Source: Chromatiales bacterium (GTDB lineage: Bacteria; Pseudomonadota; Gammaproteobacteria; UBA6429). Taken from it: 44,903 bases of DNA. A program made the translations under genes and the position numbers. The stretch is from contig JALTJN010000399.1 of the NCBI GenBank assembly GCA_027076405.1, forward strand, positions 1 to 44,903, written 5' to 3'. Below the pieces are notes generated by a model. It saw only the letters and a program-made list of their open reading frames with translations. It was not told where the DNA came from and made no database searches. Each line of letters starts with the position of its first letter. Position 1 is the first letter of the stretch. This document shows, in pieces, positions 8,516-18,157 of this stretch.

Positions 8516-8863
8516 ATGACTAAAGACTCTAAGCCTGATCTATTTTTTGTTTCAACTAAGCCTATTTCTACAATTCCTCAAGAGTCATATGAAGAATTCA
8601 AGACCTGGGTATTAAGTGATGGCTTATCTCCGTCTACAGCAATTAGAAAACTCATGGACAAATATAATTGCCCTAAACTAGATGTATCAATACCCATTCA
8701 TTTAATTGAGCTTACTTATCCAGATATTGATATAACTAGGCAAGGCTTTAGATTCAAAATTATAGATTCAGCTTACCCTAACAGCGACCCTAAACAATTC
8801 AGTGACAATGATTTTGATGAAAGCATCAAAGAGCTTTTGTCACTACCTCCAATTAATTGGTAA
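8516..8863 (+). CDS. Small acidic protein, partner of the preceding gene
   Basis: The 115-aa soluble protein has no recognised domain. It is acidic towards the end (FSDNDFDESIKELLSLPP). It starts one base after the upstream stop, indicating coupled translation. Size, acidity and position resemble small immunity proteins, but this is inference only. Confidence 0.6.
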   Translation: MTKDSKPDLFFVSTKPISTIPQESYEEFKTWVLSDGLSPSTAIRKLMDKYNCPKLDVSIPIHLIELTYPDIDITRQGFRFKIIDSAYPNSDPKQFSDNDFDESIKELLSLPPINW

Positions 8864-8894
8864 CTTTTTACACAAATTAAATCAGGAAAATTAA

Positions 8895-9665
8895 ATGAAA
8901 TTAATAAAAAATTTAACAGTTATAACACTAGCCACAACAATTATATCAGGATGTGGTGGTAGTGGCGGCGGTAGTGGTAGTAGCACAACCGCATCACCGA
9001 ATGGTATTTATTCTGGCAATATAACAGGTGGTGAAACACTTGCTAACGGCATAGAAGAAAAGGGAATTATTTACAATAATAGATTCATGCTCTTTTCAAC
9101 CCAGACAGTAGGTAACTCCCAAATCTTTAATGCCGACCTTACAGTTACTGACTTAGCCTTATCAGGTACAGGTGAGCGATACTCTAGTGATTCGATGCTA
9201 AATAACATAAGTTATAATGGGACATTTGTTGCTTCACAATCAGCATCAATTAACTTTAGTCGAACTGACAGCGGAGTTAATACTTTAACTGATGGTACGA
9301 TGAACCTCACATCATCTACATCTTTATACGCTAAAGGTTCCGCCAACAGTAGATTGCTAGGCTCTTGGACAGGGACATTTGATACGTTTGGTTCTCAAAT
9401 GGATTTAAATTTTGACGCAACCGGAGTAATAACATCTGGTAGTGACCAGGCGCCTTTAGATTGTGCCTTCACGGGAAGTATCTCAGCAGCCGACACCAGT
9501 GTTAATGTTTACAATGTAACGATTAATAGTAGCGGTACATTATGTACAATCACTGCTGGTACCTATACTGGCTTAGCATGGACTGAAGGCGACACCGATG
9601 GAACATTAGTGCTTATTGTATCTGACGGCTCTAAAGCCCGCGCAGTAATATTAACTAAAAACTAA
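8895..9665 (+). CDS. Lipoprotein of unknown function
   Basis: The 256-aa protein begins with a lipoprotein signal peptide ending IISGC, with Cys20 the lipidated residue. A Gly/Ser linker follows, then a strand-rich Ser/Thr-rich domain containing a likely disulfide pair (the Cys residues in APLDCAF and GTLCTI). No inner-membrane retention Asp follows the Cys, so an outer-membrane location is plausible. AGGAAAATTAA precedes the ATG. It lies 15 bases upstream of tpsA and may be co-transcribed with it. A role in surface display of the exoprotein is speculative. Confidence 0.75.
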   Translation: MKLIKNLTVITLATTIISGCGGSGGGSGSSTTASPNGIYSGNITGGETLANGIEEKGIIYNNRFMLFSTQTVGNSQIFNADLTVTDLALSGTGERYSSDSMLNNISYNGTFVASQSASINFSRTDSGVNTLTDGTMNLTSSTSLYAKGSANSRLLGSWTGTFDTFGSQMDLNFDATGVITSGSDQAPLDCAFTGSISAADTSVNVYNVTINSSGTLCTITAGTYTGLAWTEGDTDGTLVLIVSDGSKARAVILTKN

Positions 9666-9680
9666 GCACTAAAAGTTAGA

Positions 9681-12600
9681 ATGAAATCGACGAACCACTA
9701 TAAAAAACTCACGCAACATATTCGCGCAGTTTTATGTAATTATGCTCTGCCAGTTTTTTTGGTGCCATTCGTTTTTTCACATTCAGCCTTCGCCAACCCC
9801 GAAGGCGGAAATATAGTTGGCGGCTCTGGCTCAATTGGTAACAGCGGAACCATCACCAACATACAACAAAACAGTTCTAACCTAGCCATCCAATGGGATA
9901 GCTTTAATATTCAGCAAAATGAAACCGTTAACTTTCAACAACCTAATCGCTCAGCTATCGTATTAAATCGCATAATGGATGTTAATCCATCTCATATTCA
10001 AGGCGCGATTAATGCCAATGGACAAGTGATTATCGCTAACCCAAACGGTGTTTTCTTTGGGCCAACCGCTAATGTTAATGTCGGTGGTTTATTCGCCGCA
10101 GCACTTGATATAGACCCAAACGATTTTATGAACGGAAAGCTGGATTTTCAAGCACTTGAAAATACCAGCGGCCTCATTGCTAATGAAGGCACATTAAAAG
10201 TTATTGATGGCGGCACACTTGCATTAATGGGCAAGCAGGTTAAAAATTCTGGCCTACTGGTTGCCAATTTCGGCCTGGTTAACCTTGCCGCGGGTCACCG
10301 CATTTCTGTTCACTTTACAGATTATACCCACGTTAATATTTCCGTTAGCCCAGACGATTTAGCTAATATTTTAGAGTTGGATTCAACTGAAGTTTTCAAC
10401 TCTGGCTTAATTGAAGCGCACGGTGGTCGAGTCGTGTTAACCGCACAACAAGCCAGTGATATAAAAACCAGCCTTAACCCCAGAGATGAAAGCAATCAGG
10501 CAACTCAATTTATTGAACAAGAAGGGGTTGTTTATTTAACCGGCAGTGATGGGCGTATTAGTGATTTAGGTGGGATTGATGTATCTAACGATAAGGGTGA
10601 TGCAGGCAGCGTGAGCTATAAAGCTAACACGATACAGCACAATGGCAGTATTAATGCTGATAGCCAAAATGGAAATGGCGGCAAGGTTAGTTTTGATGCT
10701 AATGATACAACGCTGCTAACCGGTAACAGCACCATCTCTGCCCGCTCAAACAAAAATGGCACTGGCGGTGAGGTTAAGGTGCTGGGTAATCACGTTGCCC
10801 TGACGAATAATGCCAATATAAATGCCTCAGGTGCAAACGGTGGCGGCCATGTTTACATTGGGGGCGGCTACCAAGGCAAAGACCCAAGCTTGAAAAATGC
10901 GGATGCGGTTTTTATGGGTAAAGACACTCGAATAGAAGCCAATGCCACAGAAGATGGCGACGGTGGACAAATTATAGTTTGGTCTGAAAAAGCCAGCCGT
11001 GTGTATGGAGACTTAAGCGCAACAGGTGGAATAAAGCGTGGTGATGGCGGTCTTATTGAAACCTCAAGTCATCAGTATGTTGATTTAAATCCAAACATAG
11101 ATGTACATGCCAATAATGGATTACATGGTGAGTGGTTGATTGATCCGGCTAGTTTGGTAATTCAGAGTGGAATCGACTCTAATATCGGTGGTGGACCAGT
11201 CGGCCCTAATTTCTCTTCAACAGCCAATACATCAATTCTTGGTATTACAAGATTACAAAACGCTCTAGTCGCAGGCGCAAACATCACCGTCCAAACCAAC
11301 GTCAATACCGTCACCGTTAACACCCCAATTGGATGTGTCGGCGCTGCCTGCACGGGCACCACACAAATAGACCCGAACCTTGAAACCTCTGCCGTGGCCA
11401 ATAATAGCTTTGGCGACATCACGCTTGCGGTTGATCTTGATTACGACAATGCCGGTACCACCACCGCACCCAATTCTGACAACGCATCTTCCTTAACGCT
11501 GCGCGCCCATCGAGATGTTATTATTAATGGCCGCATTTTTGATTCTGATAGCGACAATGGTAACTCTCCTTTTGTGCCTGATGTAGATATTTTAAATTTA
11601 ACACTGCAAGCAGACTGGGGTGGTAATGGCGGCGCGAACCAATCGGGCACCGCTGGCCGGGGCACGGTTCGCATTAACAATGACATTGATTTACAAGGCG
11701 GCAACTTTACTGCCAGCGGCGTCAATTACATTCAATCGGCGAGTGCCAGCATAGACACGCGCATACCCGCATTAACCGCAAGTTCGGGTTTTGACCCTGT
11801 GGTTGAATTGGGTGCCAGCGCACCTTTACCGAATGGCAGCGTCACTATTACTGTACAAAACAGTGCCACGCTCGGTGATATTACCACCCGTGCGGGAACA
11901 GGCACCCTCACCGTGAATGCCAATAATGGCACCATTACTGGCCCCGGTATTTTAACCATTGCAGGCACCACAACCTTATCGGCCACTGGCGATATAAACC
12001 TTAACAATGGCGCGAATGATTTCAATACCATCCCGATTGATATTAGTAATGGCGCAAATGTCACACTCGCCGATGCCAATAATCTCACCGTAAATATTAA
12101 CAATAATTCAGTAACCCGCATTTCCACCAATACGGGTGGTGATGCGGTGATTAATGATATAGATGTCGCCGGTACAACACTCGGCGCAATGACCGTAGGC
12201 GGAAACTTAGATGTAAATGCGGCGGGTAGTATTACCACGGCAGGTATTGTCACCATTAATGATAATGGCAGCGGCAATGGAAATGGCATTTCAGAATTTC
12301 GTGTCCCCAATGGTGCAAGCATTTCACTCACTAACAATAATGCCTTAAACGGCACCTTAAATTATATTGCTAATACTGGGCAAATTAACAATATCAATGT
12401 GGTCAACACAAGCGGCATTAATTACCAAAATGGCTTGGGCGTTGCCGGTAACTTAAGCCTTCGCAGCCTTAATCAAAATGTGACGCTGAATAATTTTACG
12501 CTGGGCAATGCAAGCACTTTAACCCTAACCGCCGATAACGGTGACATTATTCAAAACAATGGAATTAATCATGCGGGTAACACTGTGCTCTCTGCGGCCG

Positions 12601-15038
12601 GTGATATTTTTGACCCCGTGATGGCCAATAACCCTATTAATAATTTAGCCAATGTACAAATTAATAATGCCACCAATGCAAGTATAAATAATGGCGGCAA
12701 TGCCATGGTACTTAACGGTGTAAGTAACACGAATAATTTAAATGTCATTGCACAAGGTGGTGTATCTGAAACCGCTGGCATTACTGTTGCCAATAACGCG
12801 ACTTTTGATACCGGCACCAATGCATTGTCGCTTAATAGCAGCACCCATAATTTTAATAACTTACAAATATCCGCTGCCGGTAGTGTTCAAATAAATGAAA
12901 TGGATAACCTAAATATAGCCGGTAATATGAGCAGCCTAGATATTACCACTGGCATCGGTGGCGCTGCGAGTACGCTGTCTAATATTACCGATTCACCACT
13001 GGTGGTCACCGGTGCAACCAACCTGATATTACAAAATGGTGGCTCGGTTAATTTTGCGAATTTTACTGGCGCACTGCGTAATGATTTACAAAGCATCATT
13101 AATATTACCAGCACGACAGGCTCGGTAAACAGCGTTAACTTACAAAACACATCCGATATTTTATTAGGCCCATTAAACGTTAGTAATATCTTAAGTTTAG
13201 ATAGCAGCGGCAATATATTACAAACAGGCAACTTAATTGTAAACGGAACCAGTGCCCTACAAGCCAATAACATAACACTCACTCAAAACAATAATTTTGT
13301 TGGCGCGGTCTCCATCACCGACAGTGGTGTTGTGCAACTAAATGATACAACCGGTGGTATCAATGTTATTGCGGTGAATAATAATGCCAGTAACACAATA
13401 GACTTAAGCGTAACCGCAACCGGCACGATTGGTGTAGAAGGTGAACTGTTAAATGCTAACATCGCAACCACAACCGGTAATATTCAAAGCACCGCTAATC
13501 TCTTAGTCACTAACAACACCACACTGGATGCCGGCGCATCTGGTAATGTGGATTTTCAGACTAATCCGGTAGATTTAGAAAACATCAATATCACTCAAGC
13601 AAATAATGTGCAAATCAATGATGTCGATAACCTAAGCATAATCAGTGCGATGGTGAATGGCACCTTGGACATTACCGCATTAGGCCCGGTATCGGTTAAC
13701 GGCACCATTAATACACTGAACGTAAGCACCAACAATGCAATCACACTCTCAGGTGTACTCGCTAACTTAAGTGCCACAACCACAGCAGGTGGCATATTAA
13801 ATGGCACGGGTGCTTTACGGGTAACTGGCACGAGTATTTTAGATGCAGCCGGTTCAGATATTAATCTGACCCATGCTGCTAATGATTTTAATCGCTTAAC
13901 GATCGTCAATGCACAAGACACCACGATTAATGATGCAAACCGTATTATTCTGCAAGACATCAATACCCGTGACTTTAACCTCACCACAGCGGGCAATATC
14001 ACGCAGTCTGCTGGCACCCAAGTTGTGTCGACACGCAATGCCAATATCAACGCCAATAATGCTGACATCACGTTAACCGAAAATAATTTATTTACGGCCA
14101 TCGGGTTAAATGGCAACCGCGCTACGCTGGTAAATAACCAGGCGTTAACGTTAAACGATTCAGCGGTTTCTGATGCAATAACCGTATCGACAAATAACGG
14201 TAACCTTTCAATTAATCAACTGACTGCGGCTAATACCATCACCCTAACAGCAGCCGATCAATTAATTGATGTCAACGGTGATGATGTAGCCAACATAATA
14301 GCTGACACCGCTAAACTGAATGCGGCTAACGGTATCGGCATGAGTTCGCATATTGATACACGCGTGCGTTTTCTTGAGGCGACGAATGCAAATAACGGTG
14401 ACATTAATATTAAAAACTCAGGTGGTGACATTACGCTAAACAATATATTTAATGGCGCAACCGATACCGGCAATTTTAATTTTGAAACCACCGATGATGT
14501 TTTGATTAACCATATCGAATTACAACAAAATCTAACCGAAGCCTTTTTTAGCAATGGCACCGGCACCGCCAACCTCTTTACAGCAGATGGCAGTTATTTA
14601 GGGCTGGGTGATGCGGATATTACTGACCCGGATATTACGGCGACTAATGTGCGTATTATTGGTGTTAAAGGCACACTCGGTACAATTAAGCGACCAATCG
14701 TGATGGATGTATCTGGTAAAGTTGAGCTAGTGCTTCGAGCTAGCCTTGACCCGGTTTATGTTGAGCCTGTTCCCGCACCCGATGACATACGCGATGAATC
14801 TATTTTACAATTTACCTCCGGTAACATCTTAAGTGCCATTAATGGTTTAACTTTAATAGATGTTGAAAACCTACTCGATATTAGCCCGGCAATTTTTACA
14901 GAAATATACTTGTTCGTCGTTGACTCTGACCCAGTGATGTTACCCAAAGATCAACGCTTTGATGATGGCTATACGGATGAGGAAGATGATGAGTATTTCA
15001 GGCAGGTGACAGGTGATGAAAAACATACAGATATTTAG
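9681..15038 (+). CDS. Two-partner secretion exoprotein (filamentous-haemagglutinin type)
   Basis: The 1785-aa protein has an extended signal peptide (1 to about 38, ending SAFA). The TPS secretion domain follows, with NIVGGSGSIGNSG, IQWDSFNI and the hallmark NPNGVFFG at 120-127. After about residue 450 the chain is a long series of imperfect Asn/Thr-rich repeats of beta-helix type (recurring NNA, INDAN and ITTAGN motifs). The C-terminus is acidic and Tyr-rich (DDGYTDEEDDEYFRQV). It lacks the CdiA pre-toxin and toxin tail, so it is more likely an adhesin or scaffold. The cognate transporter is presumably the tpsB at 3944-5818. Its base composition is richer in G+C than that of neighbouring genes. 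Confidence 0.93.
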   Translation: MKSTNHYKKLTQHIRAVLCNYALPVFLVPFVFSHSAFANPEGGNIVGGSGSIGNSGTITNIQQNSSNLAIQWDSFNIQQNETVNFQQPNRSAIVLNRIMDVNPSHIQGAINANGQVIIANPNGVFFGPTANVNVGGLFAAALDIDPNDFMNGKLDFQALENTSGLIANEGTLKVIDGGTLALMGKQVKNSGLLVANFGLVNLAAGHRISVHFTDYTHVNISVSPDDLANILELDSTEVFNSGLIEAHGGRVVLTAQQASDIKTSLNPRDESNQATQFIEQEGVVYLTGSDGRISDLGGIDVSNDKGDAGSVSYKANTIQHNGSINADSQNGNGGKVSFDANDTTLLTGNSTISARSNKNGTGGEVKVLGNHVALTNNANINASGANGGGHVYIGGGYQGKDPSLKNADAVFMGKDTRIEANATEDGDGGQIIVWSEKASRVYGDLSATGGIKRGDGGLIETSSHQYVDLNPNIDVHANNGLHGEWLIDPASLVIQSGIDSNIGGGPVGPNFSSTANTSILGITRLQNALVAGANITVQTNVNTVTVNTPIGCVGAACTGTTQIDPNLETSAVANNSFGDITLAVDLDYDNAGTTTAPNSDNASSLTLRAHRDVIINGRIFDSDSDNGNSPFVPDVDILNLTLQADWGGNGGANQSGTAGRGTVRINNDIDLQGGNFTASGVNYIQSASASIDTRIPALTASSGFDPVVELGASAPLPNGSVTITVQNSATLGDITTRAGTGTLTVNANNGTITGPGILTIAGTTTLSATGDINLNNGANDFNTIPIDISNGANVTLADANNLTVNINNNSVTRISTNTGGDAVINDIDVAGTTLGAMTVGGNLDVNAAGSITTAGIVTINDNGSGNGNGISEFRVPNGASISLTNNNALNGTLNYIANTGQINNINVVNTSGINYQNGLGVAGNLSLRSLNQNVTLNNFTLGNASTLTLTADNGDIIQNNGINHAGNTVLSAAGDIFDPVMANNPINNLANVQINNATNASINNGGNAMVLNGVSNTNNLNVIAQGGVSETAGITVANNATFDTGTNALSLNSSTHNFNNLQISAAGSVQINEMDNLNIAGNMSSLDITTGIGGAASTLSNITDSPLVVTGATNLILQNGGSVNFANFTGALRNDLQSIINITSTTGSVNSVNLQNTSDILLGPLNVSNILSLDSSGNILQTGNLIVNGTSALQANNITLTQNNNFVGAVSITDSGVVQLNDTTGGINVIAVNNNASNTIDLSVTATGTIGVEGELLNANIATTTGNIQSTANLLVTNNTTLDAGASGNVDFQTNPVDLENINITQANNVQINDVDNLSIISAMVNGTLDITALGPVSVNGTINTLNVSTNNAITLSGVLANLSATTTAGGILNGTGALRVTGTSILDAAGSDINLTHAANDFNRLTIVNAQDTTINDANRIILQDINTRDFNLTTAGNITQSAGTQVVSTRNANINANNADITLTENNLFTAIGLNGNRATLVNNQALTLNDSAVSDAITVSTNNGNLSINQLTAANTITLTAADQLIDVNGDDVANIIADTAKLNAANGIGMSSHIDTRVRFLEATNANNGDINIKNSGGDITLNNIFNGATDTGNFNFETTDDVLINHIELQQNLTEAFFSNGTGTANLFTADGSYLGLGDADITDPDITATNVRIIGVKGTLGTIKRPIVMDVSGKVELVLRASLDPVYVEPVPAPDDIRDESILQFTSGNILSAINGLTLIDVENLLDISPAIFTEIYLFVVDSDPVMLPKDQRFDDGYTDEEDDEYFRQVTGDEKHTDI

Positions 15039-15055
15039 TCCAAATATATTTGGAC
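15038..15055. terminator. Perfect palindrome after tpsA
   Basis: GTCCAAATATATTTGGAC is an exact 18-bp palindrome beginning at the last base of the tpsA stop codon. It can form a short hairpin but is not followed by a T-run, so it may be a processing or attenuation signal, or an operator, rather than a strong intrinsic terminator. Confidence 0.4.
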
Positions 15056-15081
15056 CTACCTTCTACTAAAGCAAACACATT

Positions 15082-15948
15082 ATGAGATCATATTTCTTTA
15101 TAGTTTTATTCATTTTTTCATCTCTTGCTCATGCAGAATCTGTACGCATACAGGTCATAGATGTAGGGCAGGCTGATGGAATCGTTATTCGCACGCCCAA
15201 CAAGCAAAAATGGATTGTGATAGATGCTGGCTCTGGCGCTATGTTTTCGAACTACCTGATAGACATGGGTATAGAATCTCTCGATATTGCTATAATGACT
15301 CACCGCCATAAAGATCATCTCGGCGGAATGGATGATGTTATTTATAAGTTACCCATTAAAAAATTCATTGGGGTGACTGAAAAATGTACGGAAAGAAAGT
15401 TATTTAACAAAGTACTAAAGGCTCTTTCTGAACAATCTGTACCCATACAAGACTTAAGTAGCACCCCTGAAGTTCATACTGTAGATGGTGTTAAAATAAC
15501 GATATTTCCTTTACCTGATCGCGCTGATTGTATGAAACATGAAAATCTAAATTCAATTGTTATGCGATTAGACTATGAAGATTTTTCTATGTTATTTACA
15601 GGTGATGCTGAAAAATCTGAATTAACATGGCTAGTTAACAACTATAAAGATTTGCTCGATGTAGACATATTAAAAGCATCACATCATGGTAGCAATAATG
15701 GCTACACTGATGATTTTCTCGATGTTGTATCACCGGAGCGGGTAATTATTTCTGCTGGCGTTAACAAAAAATATAAACATCCTATGAAACAAGCCGTCGA
15801 GAAATATTTATCAGAAACTAATAACCGCGTCTACTGCACAAACAGACAGGGGAGTATTCGGGTTTATGGATATAAAAATGGAAATTCAAGAATTTACAAA
15901 CAGAATAAAACAACTAAGAGCTGCATCTATGATGGCACCCTTTACTAA
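15082..15948 (+). CDS. Exported metallo-beta-lactamase-fold hydrolase (ComEC C-terminal type)
   Basis: The 288-aa protein has a cleavable signal peptide (1-18, ending AHA) and a complete MBL domain like the C-terminal domain of ComEC. It shows DVGQADG (27-33), IDAGSG (48-53), the metal motif HRHKDH (74-79), LFTGDAE with a metal-bridging Asp, and KASHHGSNNG. Related MBL proteins hydrolyse nucleic acids or other phosphoesters. It acts outside the cytoplasm. It follows tpsA by 43 bases, which suggests a shared role at the surface, possibly in processing DNA or another substrate. Confidence 0.82.
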   Translation: MRSYFFIVLFIFSSLAHAESVRIQVIDVGQADGIVIRTPNKQKWIVIDAGSGAMFSNYLIDMGIESLDIAIMTHRHKDHLGGMDDVIYKLPIKKFIGVTEKCTERKLFNKVLKALSEQSVPIQDLSSTPEVHTVDGVKITIFPLPDRADCMKHENLNSIVMRLDYEDFSMLFTGDAEKSELTWLVNNYKDLLDVDILKASHHGSNNGYTDDFLDVVSPERVIISAGVNKKYKHPMKQAVEKYLSETNNRVYCTNRQGSIRVYGYKNGNSRIYKQNKTTKSCIYDGTLY

Positions 15949-15952
15949 AAAA

Positions 15953-16390
15953 TTAATTTGTTTTATTTAAACACTCACTTATTATCTTCTCATACTTCTT
16001 GCTTCGACTAAAATATTTGTTTTTTAAAATTACATATAAAGAAACGGCTACAAATACGAACACAGCAATGTTTATTTTATCTAAAACCAATAAGAAAAAA
16101 ATTGTTGCCGCTGAAACAATAAGCACACTCATGAAATCGTCTTGAGCTAAAGACACATATTTCAGTGAATTAAAATTGACATAACCCACTAGCTCTTCGC
16201 CATAAAAAACAAGGGTTATTTCATGCTTGTTTTTTACTTCTAAACTCTGATTTTCAAAATGAAATTTTTTCTCGCTTCCATCATGAAGAATCAGCCAAAA
16301 CTCAGTATGTAACGTAGCGTTTCTTCCACCACCATGACTTTCATAACGCTCATGAAAATTACTGACTATCCCTTTTATAATTTCAGTCAT
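15953..16390 (-). CDS. Small membrane protein of unknown function
   Basis: The 145-aa protein has a soluble N-terminal half with a strand-rich GGGRNATLHTEFWLILHDGSEKKFHF pattern split over residues 21-46. Two adjacent membrane helices follow at about 87-120, and then a basic tail. The gene is convergent with the MBL gene, only four bases away. No family is recognised. Confidence 0.65.
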   Translation of the reverse strand: MTEIIKGIVSNFHERYESHGGGRNATLHTEFWLILHDGSEKKFHFENQSLEVKNKHEITLVFYGEELVGYVNFNSLKYVSLAQDDFMSVLIVSAATIFFLLVLDKINIAVFVFVAVSLYVILKNKYFSRSKKYEKIISECLNKTN

Positions 16391-16469
16391 AACATCCTAT
16401 ATTTTAGATATATTTTTACTTTAATCGTTAGGCCAATGTACAACACGAACCCTTACTACCCATTGTCAA

Positions 16470-17009
16470 CTAAACGACCTCTCTCAAATCTTCAAGAAAC
16501 TCCCATCCAGATGAAAGTCCAGAACCCTCTATAATATCTTTAAACTTTTCAGTGCAGTATTTATATACATATTCATGCATAAGATGAATTAAATACATGT
16601 AAACCCTTCACTTTATGTTCTATAAAGGCACTTTTCTACACCAATTTCTATGCCGTCAAAATGTTCTTTTTTACTATTAAATAGATCAATCGCATCAGTT
16701 GAATTTAACAAATTAAAAATATAATAATCATTCCCATCTACTGAAATTGGGAGGAATTCACCATACCGACCAATTATCGGCCTCAAATAATCCAACGCTT
16801 TGTTAGAGACTATAAACTCAAAAACACTGGTTGTTAGATCTGGAAGAGGCAGCTGTTCAGGAACTTCAGAACCATAATATAAGCTAGCGTCCAACTTAAC
16901 CCATTGATCTTTCCTTAATAAACCAGGAACAAAAGCGCTCTTTCTCGTCCTCATGTATTCCAATACGAGGGCAATCAACAACTCTGTAATTCAACCTGAA
17001 AATTGTCAT
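16470..17009 (-). pseudogene. Frameshifted Imm11-like immunity gene
   Basis: The longest remaining frame (16613-16981) carries YGEFLPISVDGNDYYIFN and FDGIEIGVEKC, clear relatives of the two intact immunity proteins. The N-terminus continues in another frame from an ATG at 17007-17009 (MTIFRLNYRVVD). After a stop, the C-terminus continues in two further frames: one encodes HKVKGLHVFNSSYA, the next CTEKFKDIIEGSGL, which aligns with CSDKFKQLIEDSDL of the left copy. At least three frameshifts are needed, so the gene is dead. No matching toxin gene is seen beside it. Confidence 0.8.
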
Positions 17010-17026
17010 AGTTTATTTTTCCATAA

Positions 17027-18157
17027 CTATGAAAAACCTTGCTTTCTTTCTACTTTCGAAATATAACTAGAGAAAACACGCTCAGATTCGAGCGACATAT
17101 TCCCATTAAATTCGAATGAGTTTAGTATATTCGATATAATATTATTCCATTTATTACTTTCATCATATCTCGATATTAACTCTCTTACTCGATTTAAAGT
17201 CAATTCAACAAACTCAGACTTGACATTATATATTCCGTGCGTTAAATACATTTTATTTCTTACAGCCTTCAAGTCAAATATAAAGTCTTTTGTATTTCTA
17301 TCAAAAATTATATTTTGAAGTCGTGGTAATTTCTTTATCAAGCCACCCAAATACACATCGCTATTATTATCATCAAAATAACGAACCTCTCCACCTACAT
17401 TCACTAACGAACCCTCCTTAAAGCCTAGACTAATAAAGAAACACTCAATCGCCCTAAACATAAGCAATACAGATGCACCATAAGAACTCTTCAAACAATT
17501 TACCTTTGACAAGACAAAAAAATATAAGGACATATAAAAAAATGATTTGCTACTATCATCTGACTTTATATTGATAAGCAGCTTTTTAAGACTAGAAATA
17601 GCAACCTTATATTTTAAATCAATATTAGGATGAACTGACTCCACCTGAATTGACGCATCTAAGACCAAAGACAGCACATCAACATACTCACTATTAAGCC
17701 TCAGATCAGATCTCTCCATATCTGAATTATTATTTGCCACATACGCCGTACGGCTAAACATTTCCCATATAATTTTTTCTGAAAAAAACAATATGTAATT
17801 ATTTATATCATGAAACGTTTTAAATCGGAGCGGTATATATTTTTTTATTTTATTTACACAATCCTTAGCCGCTTCTATATTTCCACCATTAATTGACGCT
17901 ATAAACCGTCCATAGTCAAAACTAAAATCATTATCAACAATTATACTCACTTTACCTGACAATAAACTAATGTAACAAACTAGAAGTTCTATTATTTCAT
18001 ACCCGTTAGGTTCTACAATATATATATCCTGAGGTGCATCTATGTCTTCCTCTATAGAATAATATGCCTCTAAATCATCTCGCCTAACCAATAGTGCGGA
18101 AAATGTTTTGTCGAAATTTTCGGCATCCCATACTCCAATGCTGTTTTCATTAATCAA
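17027..18157 (-). CDS. HEPN-like protein of the GIY-YIG/DGQHR operon
   Basis: The 376-aa protein has no family I can name with certainty. Its C-terminal third is helical and contains SYGASVLLMFRAIECFFISLGF (about 225-246), then RNKMYLTH (300-307). R300 and H307 are separated by six residues, which fits the R-x4-6-H signature of HEPN RNases. HEPN domains act as RNA-cutting toxins in many defence systems. Translation starts at a TTG that overlaps the stop of the upstream DGQHR gene (TTGA), so the genes are coupled. A nearby ATG is out of frame. The HEPN assignment rests on a short motif and helical context. Confidence 0.6.
   Translation of the reverse strand: MINENSIGVWDAENFDKTFSALLVRRDDLEAYYSIEEDIDAPQDIYIVEPNGYEIIELLVCYISLLSGKVSIIVDNDFSFDYGRFIASINGGNIEAAKDCVNKIKKYIPLRFKTFHDINNYILFFSEKIIWEMFSRTAYVANNNSDMERSDLRLNSEYVDVLSLVLDASIQVESVHPNIDLKYKVAISSLKKLLINIKSDDSSKSFFYMSLYFFVLSKVNCLKSSYGASVLLMFRAIECFFISLGFKEGSLVNVGGEVRYFDDNNSDVYLGGLIKKLPRLQNIIFDRNTKDFIFDLKAVRNKMYLTHGIYNVKSEFVELTLNRVRELISRYDESNKWNNIISNILNSFEFNGNMSLESERVFSSYISKVERKQGFS

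Noticed and set aside
11162..14572. Several long antisense frames inside tpsA (for example 11732-12355 and 13595-14116)
   Set aside because: They are shadows of the repetitive Asn/Thr/Ala codons of tpsA, with low-complexity Val/Leu/Pro translations and no start signals.
9681..15038. tpsA as a CdiA contact-dependent inhibition toxin
   Set aside because: No VENN-type motif, pre-toxin domain or toxin tail is seen, and no immunity gene follows directly.
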